Source of the DNA: Patella vulgata
Taxonomy: Eukaryota > Mollusca > Gastropoda > Patellidae
Direction of reading: 5' to 3'
Length of the DNA stretch: 64,000 bases
Assembly (NCBI RefSeq): GCF_932274485.2
Contig: NC_065883.2
Location: 13,390,222 to 13,454,221, forward strand
Below are positions 22,028-34,200 of the stretch, one piece after another. Made by a program: the position numbers and the translations under genes. Position 1 is the stretch's first letter; the number at the start of each line of letters is the position of its first letter. Below the pieces are notes generated by a model. That model was given only the letters and a program-made list of their open reading frames with translations, searched no databases and was not told the DNA's origin.

Positions 22028-22415
22028 ACATACATTATTCAAGAGCTAAATCTGCCTATTTCAGGTCTTTCTTTAGGCCTGAAATGTTATCTAAATTATT
22101 AATTAGGCATTAATTAACTTAACCAGACCATAATCAACTCTCGATGGCATCGCTAGCCTGCAATGTTTATTGGATTAGGTTCCGATTTTCCATTCATTAT
22201 TAAATCATGAAATGGATAATCGAGACAATGTTTTTTATCCTACCGACTTTAGTAATAATGATCGAGGCTAGGCCGAAAATTCTATCTCTAAAATCTTGGT
22301 TCATAGTGGATCAATTTGACTGAAATTTTCAGCAAATTCCCTTTACAGAATCTAGTTTTTAACTATTATAGTGAGAACTACCAGCTCTCTATCTGATCTC
22401 CCATAATGTATCTTG
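22028..22415 (+). mobile_element. MITE family F, full length
   Basis: 'acatacattattcaagagct' at the left, 'ctcccataatgtatc' at the right, and all internal blocks in order. Confidence 0.85.
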
Positions 22416-22431
22416 TTTATTGTTTATTAAA

Positions 22432-22800
22432 CATCCATTATGCAAGAGCTAAATCTGCCTATTGCAGGTCTTTCTTTTGGGCCTGAAATGTTATTTAAAT
22501 TATTAATTACACATTAATTAACTTCTGATGCCATCGTTAGCCTGCGATATTTAGTGGATTTGAATAATTTTTGTGATGGATGATTTAACGTAAAAATGGA
22601 TAATCAAGATTTTGTTTATTATTGTACCAACGGTAGAAATGACGATTGATTGAGGCTAGCCTAAAATTGAATGAATTGCTAATATCTTGGTTCAGAGTGA
22701 AGCAATTTGACTGAAATTTTCAGCATATTCTGTTTTCATTATCTATTGTTTAACTATTATAGCAAAAACTGCCAGCTCTTTATCTAATATAACCTGCTAA
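22432..22800 (+). mobile_element. MITE family F, second diverged copy
   Basis: Starts 'atccattatgcaagagctaa' only 17 bp after the previous copy, in the same orientation; the right end is degenerate. Confidence 0.75.
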
Positions 22801-25049
22801 TGCCCATTAACGTTATAAATCATGAATTATTTAAATTGACTGAGTTCCTGATGAGGATGAACTTTGTAACTTACGGCTGATGTTCAAGTGACAGTAGCAA
22901 CGATTTCTATTTTTTAGCTTTATGCAGTCATTGTCACGATTGATACACATGTAGACATCGGCCGTAAATTATCAGTTGTGTTTTTTTTATATATTGTTAT
23001 TGTTTAGTAAATTTTTCTGTCAAGTTATTTAACATGTAAATATTGGTGTATATAAGATCTATTTTTAAATCAGATATTATATTATGTATATATTGTAAAT
23101 AATATGTATCTTTATATCCATGGGAAATAATGGAGTATGGTAAACACAAGAATATTGAGCTACAATGTAAGGGCACCAATGTAATCTCCACCATTCGTCA
23201 CGACTGAGACATGTTAGTGTTGTTTTAGCTACTACAGTCATTGCAAACCAAATTTGACAAAATTATTCTGTTTTTAGTTGTCAGACACAAAATATTAAAC
23301 AATGTTATGTTTTAGACTGAAGTCATATCAAACGTTTATATCGACTTGCTAAATCAATTTGTATGTAGTTGAGATGACATGTGATAGTATAGTCGACTTC
23401 AAAGTACTTTGATGAGTTCGTTAAATGCGCCATGTGCCGATTAGCTGTAAACAATTCTTGTGGCTGGACATAGTTGAAAAAAACATGATCGCCCGAACAA
23501 ATTGTCAAATCGCACCTAGAGGTGATTTGGCAATTTGTGGTAATCGCTTCGAAAATCGGTGTCGATAATTTTGTTGGTTAGGGTAACCATTTTGAATTAG
23601 ATTAAAGTTAAAGATTAAAATTTGACTGAATGCAAATCACTTTGGACAATCATTGGTTGATAAAAATGCTTATAACACGATGATTTGCTTATGTAATTTT
23701 GACATTGTGGTAAAGAACTGTGGGATATTGGCAATATATACATGGTATAAATATTTTTATAATGAAGTTATATTTATCAAAATATTTGGGTATAAATACT
23801 GATATCATGGGTGATAATTTAATTATTCGTGGGTTATTATCAATGTTCTATACTTTATAGGTCTACATGTATTATTATAATTTTAAAGCTTGTAGTCTTG
23901 CCTTCACATTTATTTTTTTCAGCATTCATATTATAACCTGGTGACCATTACTAAATATTTATGTGCAATATAGAAAACTATATATTCACTTTTTATGTCA
24001 ATTCTCAGTAATTATAGATTAGAAATATAGAATTCTGGAAACAGGATTATGAAATTAGGGGGAGAGAGAGTGCAATTAAAATTTGGTCTTTAATACTGTG
24101 GTTTGAATCATGGTCTATAGATCACCAAGTCGAAACTTTTAACGACTTCTAACCTTCCATTCTAATTAGCATAAAGTATGATCTTTATTTTATTGCTGTT
24201 TTAATTTTGTTTGGCCTTCATGAGCTAGATGAAATTCAGGTCAGGTTGACACAAATTTATTAAATATGCTGTTGTGTAAATGTAGAAACCATAAAATCAA
24301 AAGTATGGTCGAATTTGATGTATTTACTAGAGGTATAGTGAATCTAGCAAAATATATAATGCAGTCTGGCAAGTATGGTCGAATTTGAAGTCTGGGGGTA
24401 TAGTGAATCTAGCAAAATATATACATGTAATGCAGTCTGACAAGTATGGCCCAATTTGAAGTATTTTCTGGGAGTATAGTCATAGTGAAACTAGTAAAAT
24501 ACAGGATGTATTCTGGAAAGATACAATTGACATATAACTTGGAATATAAAAATATTTGATGGTTAGCTGGAATGACTTCAGCCTATGGAACGGATCATGA
24601 TGTCATAGTCGCCATTTTCTAATTGTGATGTCACATCTAAAAAAAATGGAAGTCTGTCAATTGAAGCGCAATTGTCCAAGGAACAAGCATGCCAAGTTTC
24701 ATGTCGATCTTGAATTGACAGAGTACCGGTATTAGGCTTTTCTCCAAGAGCAAAAAAAAAAAAGGAAATACAAGGCAGAGAGCGCTTGTGTTTCAAAAAT
24801 CCATTGTGATAGATGTAACCAATTAAACCTGACTAAATCCATAATAAAACTGTTATAAATAAACATTGTTTATGTATAATATGAAGTTATGTAATTGTTA
24901 TATTGTTGATATATTATTGATTTTATCATCTGTGTATATATATATGTACATTGTACTGGTGGACAAAAAACTAATAAAATTTAAAATAACAGTGGTTTTT
25001 ATCCTACTGAAATATTAGGCAGGAGCTATGTGAGGGGGATGTAAAGAAA
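22801..25049. other. No gene seen; short tandem repeat at 24305-24520
   Basis: AT-rich sequence without plausible exons. 24305-24520 holds about three degenerate ~70-bp units built on 'aagtatggtcgaatttga' and 'agtgaatctagcaaaatata'. Confidence 0.55.
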
Positions 25050-25477
25050 ACCAATGTGTCATGCATTTCTAGTTTTTAGACTCTTTCATATGGAAAAAAT
25101 CACATGGTTTCACTTTCAATGCGGTTTTCATAATCATTATCATCATGCTCAACCAGTGTTAACCATATACCATGACTCCGATAGGACGACGTTCCACACA
25201 GCCCAAAATTTCTCTGACAATGCGGTTTTTGTGCCCCTATGGATCTCTTGTTCCTCATGCAAAATTAGCAACCACCACACCCCTGATCTTGGTAGAGGAT
25301 TGTGAGAGGGCAGCAGTTTGAAATTCTGATTAGGACTAGATTTGTGGTAGTTTTCAGATAAAGAGTTTAATGTACTCCCTCCCATAATTAAATTGGGTTG
25401 TGTCAAGGGGTATATTTTAATTTGATTATTTGTGTGTGTGCAAGCCTTTATAGCTTTGGGAAGAAACTGAGGAATAC

Positions 25478-25684
25478 TAGTCTCAAATGGTTCAATTTTA
25501 TTTCAATAATTCGCTTGCGCGTAGGGGTCTTTAGCAGTGGGAGGACCCGGAGAAAACTCGTGAGGTTGGACAGGTGACCCTACTCCTTGTCACGTACAAC
25601 TGGGGAATCGAAACCCCGCCAGTTGACTCAATGACAGACCGTATGATACAATGTACACGTGCTAACGATTCGGCCATCCAACCC
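25478..25684 (-). mobile_element. SINE family A, tail missing
   Basis: 'ggttcaattttatttcaata', 'gcttgcgcgtaggggtcttt' through the head 'cgattcggccatccaaccc'. Directly abuts a family B piece. Confidence 0.85.
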
Positions 25685-25826
25685 ACCGGACGGGACAGAA
25701 AACCAAAGTTCACCTGTGTACCCATTGTCAGAGAAATTTCTTCCTCAAAGCCTACTGCATGTTGTATGCCCATCTTCATTAACCCAGTTAGTGAAAAATA
25801 GTAGGATGTTAAACCCCATTTTCTCA
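25685..25826 (+). mobile_element. SINE family B, partial
   Basis: 'tgtatgcccatcttcattaa' and the tail 'aggatgttaaaccccatttt'; the middle is deleted. Confidence 0.65.
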
Positions 25827-25929
25827 TGCTCAGTTTTGAATTCCTGCATACCTTAGTGGAGTTTTGGAATGTGATTTTTACTTTCCCGCTATCAAATAGT
25901 ACCAAAAGATGTGATTGCACTATATATTC

Positions 25930-25963
25930 CCCCACTGCTTTATTTCTTTAGAAAGCAGTGGGG
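25930..25963. repeat. Perfect 12-bp inverted repeat (hairpin)
   Basis: CCCCACTGCTTT (25930-25941) and AAAGCAGTGGGG (25952-25963) around a 10-base loop. A transcription or 3'-end role is not demonstrable. It resembles the edge 'cccccgactttcgaagaaag' of the repeat at 41490. Confidence 0.7.
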
Positions 25964-28220
25964 TAATGTTTGTCAGCAGAAGGGGCATTTGTCCTACTAC
26001 TTAGTGTAATAATGCCCAGCATTTAATCAATAAATATTATTAACCAGATCAACTTCTGAAATGTTTTATTAGACTTGTAAACAGTGTAAGATCACATTTA
26101 TTGATAAATAAATTAGATAAACTTGTGTCTACCATGCATGTCATACTAGTAGTATAATATATAGTAACTAGTTTATAATCTGGTAAAAAAAAAGAGTAAT
26201 AAACGATATAAGTGATGTTTTAACTCTTTTCTATCATGCACATATAGGAGGTCTACTACCTCTAGTTTATTATCTAGGGCCTTGTCATAAAAACTTAACA
26301 TAAGATATTTTCAGGATACAACCAGTTCCATCATCTTAACCAGCCATGTATTGAAGAAGCAGGACTGATTATTGGGGTGGACATCTGATTCTGCAAGGTG
26401 AAACTACACCGAAGAAATGCTATTTTTGAGAGAGTCCTCTTTTTTTTTTTTAATCTTGTATTTCAAAGATGCTATTTCATTGGCTAAGACCTCAAATTTG
26501 TACTAGGATTATAAGTTCTAGCCAAGGAAAAGGCTGAATCCTTAAAATATTTACATGTAAGTTTTCATGATTAAGGTCCCTGGTAAAGAAAGAATCTAAG
26601 ATAATGTGCCGTATTAAGATGGAATTTAAATAATAACGACTAACAAAGACTAAAACTGGCCATATTCCTAATTGCTGATTAGGGTTAATCTATGTTTAAA
26701 ATTATTTTTTTACCCCTTGAAAGTAAAACCCTGTTCAGCATTCAAAAATATGGACTTTAATATATTGTCAAAACATTAAATCAAAAACTCTGGGAGAGAT
26801 TTCAGAGTCTATCCATCAAGTTGTACTAACAGCCAAATCCTAATGCCTCCTGTCGGTGAGTAATTAAAGGTCATATCATTGATGGACAGTTTCTGGCATC
26901 AGTTAGCTTCTTCGGTTCGTTTGATAAAAATTTCTCACCACCCTACAATCTATTTATTTACATAACAAAAAATGTACATTAAATAATTAGTCAATATTAT
27001 AAATATACAAACACAACTTAATAAATCAACAAAATCTCTCACCAACATACATTGAAATCATATACAGGCTAATGAGGTCTTCTACAATTTGATACGATAA
27101 AACACACATTTTGTGACTTAGTTTATTTTAATCAACAGATATACATCTCAACACTTGGACTGCTCTTTCCTAAAATCTTCTAAAATCAATTTTATCTCTA
27201 AGTCTAAGTTTGAAAGTAAGCTAAATCACTATGTGAACCCACGATGAATTTTAAATTGACTAAACCTTGGTGTTTTGGGTAAAAATAAAATTGTTGATTT
27301 CACAATTTTCATTTATTTTATGGGATGAAAAATTTTGGAATAATTTCCAGGGGTATTGGTGATTCTTTTCGTCAACAGGTGAAAAAGAAATCTCCCCTAA
27401 ATTTCCATACATCAATTTTAGCACTGCCACAAAACAAACAGGTACATATAGTATAGCTATTGTCCATTAGGCTCTATGATAACTTTTACAAAATAAGATT
27501 GAGTAGCGCTACAATGTGAGCCTATTAGGGGCCTACATTATTACAACCTTGACTTTGGATTGTCTTATATTATGGATTGACTTTCCAACAAAAAGTAAAC
27601 AAAATATAAATATGTTTACACATATAAAACATAAAATGCAGCATTCTAACGGGCTGGATCTCCTGGATTTATAATAAACGAATGCATCAAATAGGAGTCA
27701 TTTTTAGAAGCAGATAGAAATAATTACAGTATTTAAATTCTAAAAGAATAATATTCTGACACAATCACAAAGAGTTCAACGTCAAGATTGAAAAGTATGT
27801 CATCAACTAAGTGAAAAGACCCAGTATATTTTTTTAATATGGCCTTAGTTATTAAGATGAAATTTATTGAAACATTAATTACAGTCAAATAACAGTCATT
27901 ATTAGAAGCAGATAATTAACAATATGTCAAATATCTAAATCCTAAAAGAATAATACTCAGATAAAGAGTTAAACATCGTTCAAGTACAGCATCAACTTGT
28001 CTTACAATACGAAGTGATAATAGAGGCGAAATGTTCCGAAAATAACAAATTTGTCCAAACCAATTTTTAAAAAATTGTATATGACAAGCTACAAATCGCT
28101 CGGTGTTTGAATTACACACATCACCAGTATGAAAACTTCACTAATATATATACAATACTCTCCTCTTTAACATGTAATATTTATAAAATGAAAAGAAATC
28201 TTTATTTACAAAATATGACA

Positions 28221-28692
28221 TACATGTAGATAATTTAGAAACGTCTATATCTTTACCTACGTAAGTATATAAGATGTGGTTAACAATAAACTAATTATAG
28301 AAATCATTAACAAAAACTTACTATCTTTTTCAAAGGATTAATGTGCGATCTTTTCTTTCTAGAGAATAAAATACATTATATCAATTCTAAACTTTTAATC
28401 ATATTCAAAATTCTTAAATAACATTTAGCCTAACAGTACTCCTACTGGAACCTACATACATGTAGATAATTTAGAAACGTCTATATCTTTACCTACGTAA
28501 GTATATAAGATGTGGTTAACAATAAACTAATTATAGAAATCATTAACAAAAACTTACTATCTTTTTCAAAGGATTAATGTGCGATCTTTTCTTTCTAGAG
28601 AATAAAATACATTATATCAATTCTAAACTTTTAATCATATTCAAAATTCTTAAATAACATTTAGCCTAACAGTACTCCTACTGGAACCTGTG
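28221..28692. repeat. 236-bp tandem duplication, apparently identical copies
   Basis: Units 28221-28456 and 28457-28692 both start 'tacatgtagataatttagaa' and end 'gtactcctactggaacct'-side sequence. I found no difference by eye. Confidence 0.9.
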
Positions 28693-30289
28693 AAAGTCAT
28701 TGATATTTTTATTCTTTATTCCAAGAGCAAAGCAAAACATGGTATCTGCCATACACGCAAAAAATTTGATAATTGGATACAAAGATATCTAGGGTCATAA
28801 TAAGAATTTTGTGATGTTAGTTTCTGTCCATAATGTAGTAAGACAAATCGCTGTCCAAATTTAGAACTTGTTATCAGAGTGTTGTATTGCCTTTAAACTC
28901 TTCACAGTGCAGTACAGATATTCAACTATTAGATTCATAAATCGTATGACAAAAATATAATATGAATGATTTTTAATAAATATTATCGATACACAGGCTT
29001 AACACATTTAAGAAATCAATGAAATGCAAAATAACAAAACATTTAACATACCCTGTTGCATACATCTTCAAATTTGATGGCAAAATGAAAAGATATAGGT
29101 TTCTGAAGCACAGGTTCACCATCTGCTAAGTCTATTTATTATATGCTAACAAGATTTCTTACAAAGGGGCGTAACTCTGGAAGTTATCAAAATTCATTGA
29201 ACGAATAGAATTTTTCTCTTCAACAGGATATACAACCAATAGAAATTTCAGAAAGGTAAATAATTGTAAATTATCAAGTGCTAACCAGATTACATAGTGG
29301 GTATAACTCTGGAAGTTATTGAAATTCATTGCAAATAAATAGTGGTCTTAATCTCAGTAGAAAAGACAACTAATAACAATTTCATAAAGATAGGTAAATA
29401 ATTGTAGCTTATAACATATAACAAAGGGGCATAAATCTGGTGGTGATGACAGAAAAAAATGTGGGAAATCAACTAGCTTTTTAATTTCAATGAGACAGAA
29501 AACCACAAAAGATATATAGATTATTGTTGTCTCTATTGTAATAACAAGAAATATGAACGATGCACAAGCAGACAGACAGTGATTACTGCAATCTGACAGA
29601 AGCTAATAATAAATAATATCAAATAGTTCCTCCAATAAGCCGAGATTCCAGTTTGAATAACTGCTCATAAGCGCATGAAATGAAATTTTTTAGAATTTTC
29701 TACTGGATTCTGTCCCATAGTTAGCTTCTTTAAGTTTTATTTTATGGTATTACGAGCAAAATGAAACAAGTTTGATGAAGACACTTAGTATGAAGGGAAT
29801 GCATAATATCTTGTTTTATAGCATTAGATTTTGATCAAAATCAATTAACATGCACTTATATTTTTTTAAAATTATATCTGAAGTTTGATCCATATTTCTG
29901 CCTTGAAATCGTAAACAAATCGTAAATTAAATATGTTTGTGAATATCAATCAACAATTGTAAGAAGATTCCTTAATACTGTAAATATTTCTGATGACTGT
30001 GTTCCTTAACCGGACTATACTTCTAATTGCGTATTTTGCTAAGAATACTCTTAGAGGCCTATTTATCTCTTTCAGGCAAAGATGTTATTGATATTTTATT
30101 TCCCAAATTTTCAGTTAGAATATGGGACTTTTTATGTATAAAGCAGATAAAATATGATAGAGAAAGGACAACATAGAATTTTATTAAAGGACATGTAATA
30201 CATATATAACACAGTTAATTTATCTAGTAATTAGTAATTCATTTTACTTGGTATCATCATTTGTATGTGTATTAAAGAAGCTACATCTC

Positions 30290-30785
30290 TAATATTTGGG
30301 ACCTAGAAATTGACACATATGGGTCGCAACGCATATAATAACGTAATATGAATGTATATAAACTGATTTACATTCAATCGTTTACTTTTTTTTACTCTAA
30401 TTTCAAATCAGTTCTTTTCGGCGAATTACGCTAGAAGTCTCAATCGGATAGCAATCTCTAGCACCTAGTTATTCCCGTCTACACTGATAGTATTTATTGC
30501 GTATGCTCTCCAGATAAAAAAATGGATCACCCTTTGACATCACTTGTGGAATACGTCTAGCCTCGTTCTTCGAGTCCCTTGTTACAAATGAGACAGAAAC
30601 ACATTATGGTACACGATTTGTGTACCAATAGTAAAATTTTTATTTGTCTTAAATATTGGATATCAGAAACCCATCTTTTCCTGGTAAGATCACAACATCA
30701 ATGTTGATTTAAATTGACAAATAATTTGTGTTTTCCATGTCGAAGACTTTGGATGATACTGAGTTAGAGACATAGCTACTTTAAA
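30290..30785 (+). repeat. Repeat family C copy
   Basis: 'atttgggacctagaaattga', 'ggtcgcaacgcatataataa', 'atggtacacgatttgtgtac' and 'tggtaagatcacaacatcaa' parallel 5935-6712 without the internal duplication. Confidence 0.8.
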
Positions 30786-31254
30786 ATAAAGTGCGGGGAA
30801 TATATCTGTATGTTATACAGCTATTTTATTAACCATAAAATATTTAAAGGCTTGATGCGTCATTTGCATTTTCGCAAAAAAATATCAAATTTCTTACGAA
30901 TTAATACACACTAAATATGTACTCAAGATTGGTTTTTTAACATTTAATTAGGAAAAAAAAAAATCCAAAAAACAATGGTAGATAATCTCCTGGGTTGGAT
31001 TCAATTGGATTTAAACTAGGCCTATCATGTTTCTCTGCATCTTCTTATGCTCAAGCAGCATAGATCGATGGAGTTTCAATTTATCATAACTTTGTAAATA
31101 CTGAATGGAAATGAACCATTTTTGAACTGATATTCCTATTAGAGATAAAACTTTCACCATATTGTAGTTTACAAGGGATTCCTATAGTGCTAAATGATGC
31201 ATCAGGTCTTTAATTCAGCTTTACATACTTAAATAATGGGAACAATCATTAAAA

Positions 31255-34200
31255 TTAACATAAATCTCCCTCTGCGTTCAGTGTTTTCTTCACTCGTAAT
31301 AACATGGTTGTAAACCATTGATCTAAACGCGATATACTATCATAATCTTTTAGTGCATCCGTAAACTGATCAACTTCTTCTTCTTTACAAGCTGCTAGTA
31401 ATGTCTGAAATTAGAATTATTATTGAAAGGTACTGTGTCCAATGTTTTAAATTGTGTCCCAGTGTCCAATGTTTTAAATTGGTGTCCAATGTTTTAAATT
31501 GGTGTTGTGTCCAATGTTTTAAATTGTGTCCAATTTTTAAATAGTGTCCAATGTTTTATATAGTGTCCAATGTTTTATATAGTGTCCAATGTTTTAATTG
31601 GGGTCAAATGTTTTATTTTGTGTCCAATGTTTTATATTGTGTCCAATGTTTTATATTGTGTCCAATGTTTTATAATATGTCAAATTTTATCAATTCTAAC
31701 CATAAAAGGATCTTTTATATGCACCAGCAGAACAAAATCAAATGGCATTTATGTCTTCCTTTTCTACACTAACCAGTCTAATGAAGACATGCATACACTA
31801 TATAGAGTGCTATCAGGAACATTTTGCCCCGACAGTGGTACTATGGTCTACTCTTATTTTGATCCTTTAACTGTCAGGGGATTTTTAACATGTTGGCAAT
31901 GGTATACACAGGACCTAAATTTTTTGTCTCATCAGTACAACTAGAAGCTTTTTGTTGCAAGGGTACCAGGCTTGAAAATCATGAGCAACTTTCTTGATCA
32001 AACCCAGTAGCACCTGGTTAGTGAGACCATGTCTTAATCACTGTGCCAACTTGACTCCCCTAGCTGAACAACAACAAATGGGGTTTAACATCCATACAGG
32101 ACAATTTGGGCCCCAGACAACTCTTCCCAAAACAATTCGTACCATGTCAACTCATCCCCTGGGATTATTCATACCCTGTCAATTTGTCCCCAGATAATTC
32201 ATATCCAGACAATTTATCTCCTAGGACAATTCGTCCCAGGACAATTTGGCCCTGAGAACAATTCTTCCCCTATATCTATTTCTCCCCTAGGACTATTCGG
32301 CCCTGGACAATTTGGCCACGAGGACACTTCGTCCACTATGTCTATTCGTCCCCTAGGTCTATTCATCCCAAGATTGTTAACATCCTACTTAGGAACATGC
32401 CGGACATTTCATAGGTGTGCACAATTATTTCTCCAACACTTCTAGCTTTTAGAAATTTTGAACTAAATAACAATTATGTTTTATTTCACTAGAGTTATTT
32501 ACAACTCAAAGAAGATGTGCTATCTACCTTAACTAATTTACACTCCCTTGAATCTGCGAAAGCTGGAAACATTTCTTCATATTTGGGTATCGCTAACTCA
32601 GCGTTAACAAGATCCACACACATGTGACATACCGATGCTCGGAAAAAATAATCTTTAGCGCTATATTTCAATAAGGAATTTTCCATAGCTGATATAGCAA
32701 CCTAAAAATAAATACATCATTACCTGTAGCATTATATTGACAGTCATTTTAGAATAAAAATAAACACAAAAGGTTTCACAGTGACATTATTCAACAATAT
32801 GGATTACCTTCAGTTCAATATAATTCAAACGAGATGATATTTGTGTCACTTTTGTTGGGTTGGTCACCCCATTAACATTTAAAGACATGCACGTTCTAAA
32901 ACAAAATAGTACCAATGACCCTGATTAGACAGTCAATCATATGTCTCGATAATCATCAAAGCTTTTCAAAAGGTTTTGGGAGATTTTCTATATCACATAT
33001 AAATCACTCATAGACATAGCAGCTTGATTTCTATACACAAGATACTGTTTATTGCTGATTGACGTTTTTATCAAGCCCAATTCAATTACTGTTTATTACT
33101 AATCAACTTTTCAACGAGGCTTCTCTAGTCTTTAACATTGCTCAGTAATAAATAGTAATTGTATTCCATAGAAATGTGACCTGTGTATTTCCAGGTCAAT
33201 TGGTCAGGTCTAAATGTTAAGGCCAACTGCAAATTTTGTCAAGGTCGTGAGATGAAAATAGGATAAGGGCAAGTGATTGTTGACGAGATCGTAGGTTAGG
33301 ATTAGCGCTAGCCCTGTTTACATCTTGTGACCTTTGACGACCAAATCTGCAGTTGACCTTAATATTTAGCCCTAACCCGTTCAATTACTATATATCATTG
33401 AAACAGCTTACATATTTGATACTGGTAAAATGATTCATTTCTTTGAAAAAAACTACATCATGGCCACCTACCTGTTCGTATATTTCTATGGCTTTTTCAT
33501 AATTTTCTAACTGAGCTGAAAACTGTGCAACCTTTAGTAAACATTTATTTGCAGAACTGAAAGATAAATATTTAAAATATACTGGATTAATTTACATCTA
33601 CACATGAATATAATCTTTAATAATTTTGTCATTTTAGAAGGATAAACAATGTGCATCATTATTTTAAAATATTGCATATACTACTGTAAGATTTAACAAT
33701 TAGTGGCTGAGAAAGTTCAGTGTGATTTTCTAGTGAGGTTTTCCTTCCCCTTGTGAGTGGTGCAGGACAGAGGTCCTTGCAATGGAAAATGTATAGTCAT
33801 TCGGATGGGACAAAAAACCGATGTCCTGTATACACATTGGCGTGCAAGTTTAAAGACCTTTTGGCAGTTTGAATTCGATATATAAGAGGAGGCTGTAGCG
33901 CCACTGTCTGAGCAAAATTTTACTCATAACACACTGTATGGCATATGCCCGTCTTCGCTTGCCCAATGAGAGGAGAACAGTAGGACGTTAAACCCCATTT
34001 CATTTGAACAAATAGTATAATTAAAGATTGATTAATTACAACAATTATTGCTGCTTGTATAGACTTAAACCTACCTATTAGATTCTTCACCTTTATAATA
34101 ATCACCAGCTTTTTCATAATTAGCAATAGCCTAGAAAAACAAACATACAAGTAATATATAAATAATAAATACTGCTATATCAATCATCAAATATAACCAT

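Larger units (their letters stand above)
25980..31250. other. No gene seen between GOLGA5 and NAPA; probable NAPA 3' UTR at right
   Basis: 5.3 kb of AT-rich sequence without splice-bounded coding blocks. It contains the 236-bp duplication (28221-28692), about three degenerate ~125-bp units with 'gcataaatctggtgg'/'gtaactctggaagttat' (29160-29450) and a family C element (30290-30785). NAPA transcripts run leftwards into this region. Confidence 0.6.

Noticed and set aside
31551-31944. Open frames with repeated MFYIVSNVL
   Set aside because: Pure translation of the 'gtgtccaatgttttatattg' minisatellite and adjoining SINE relic.
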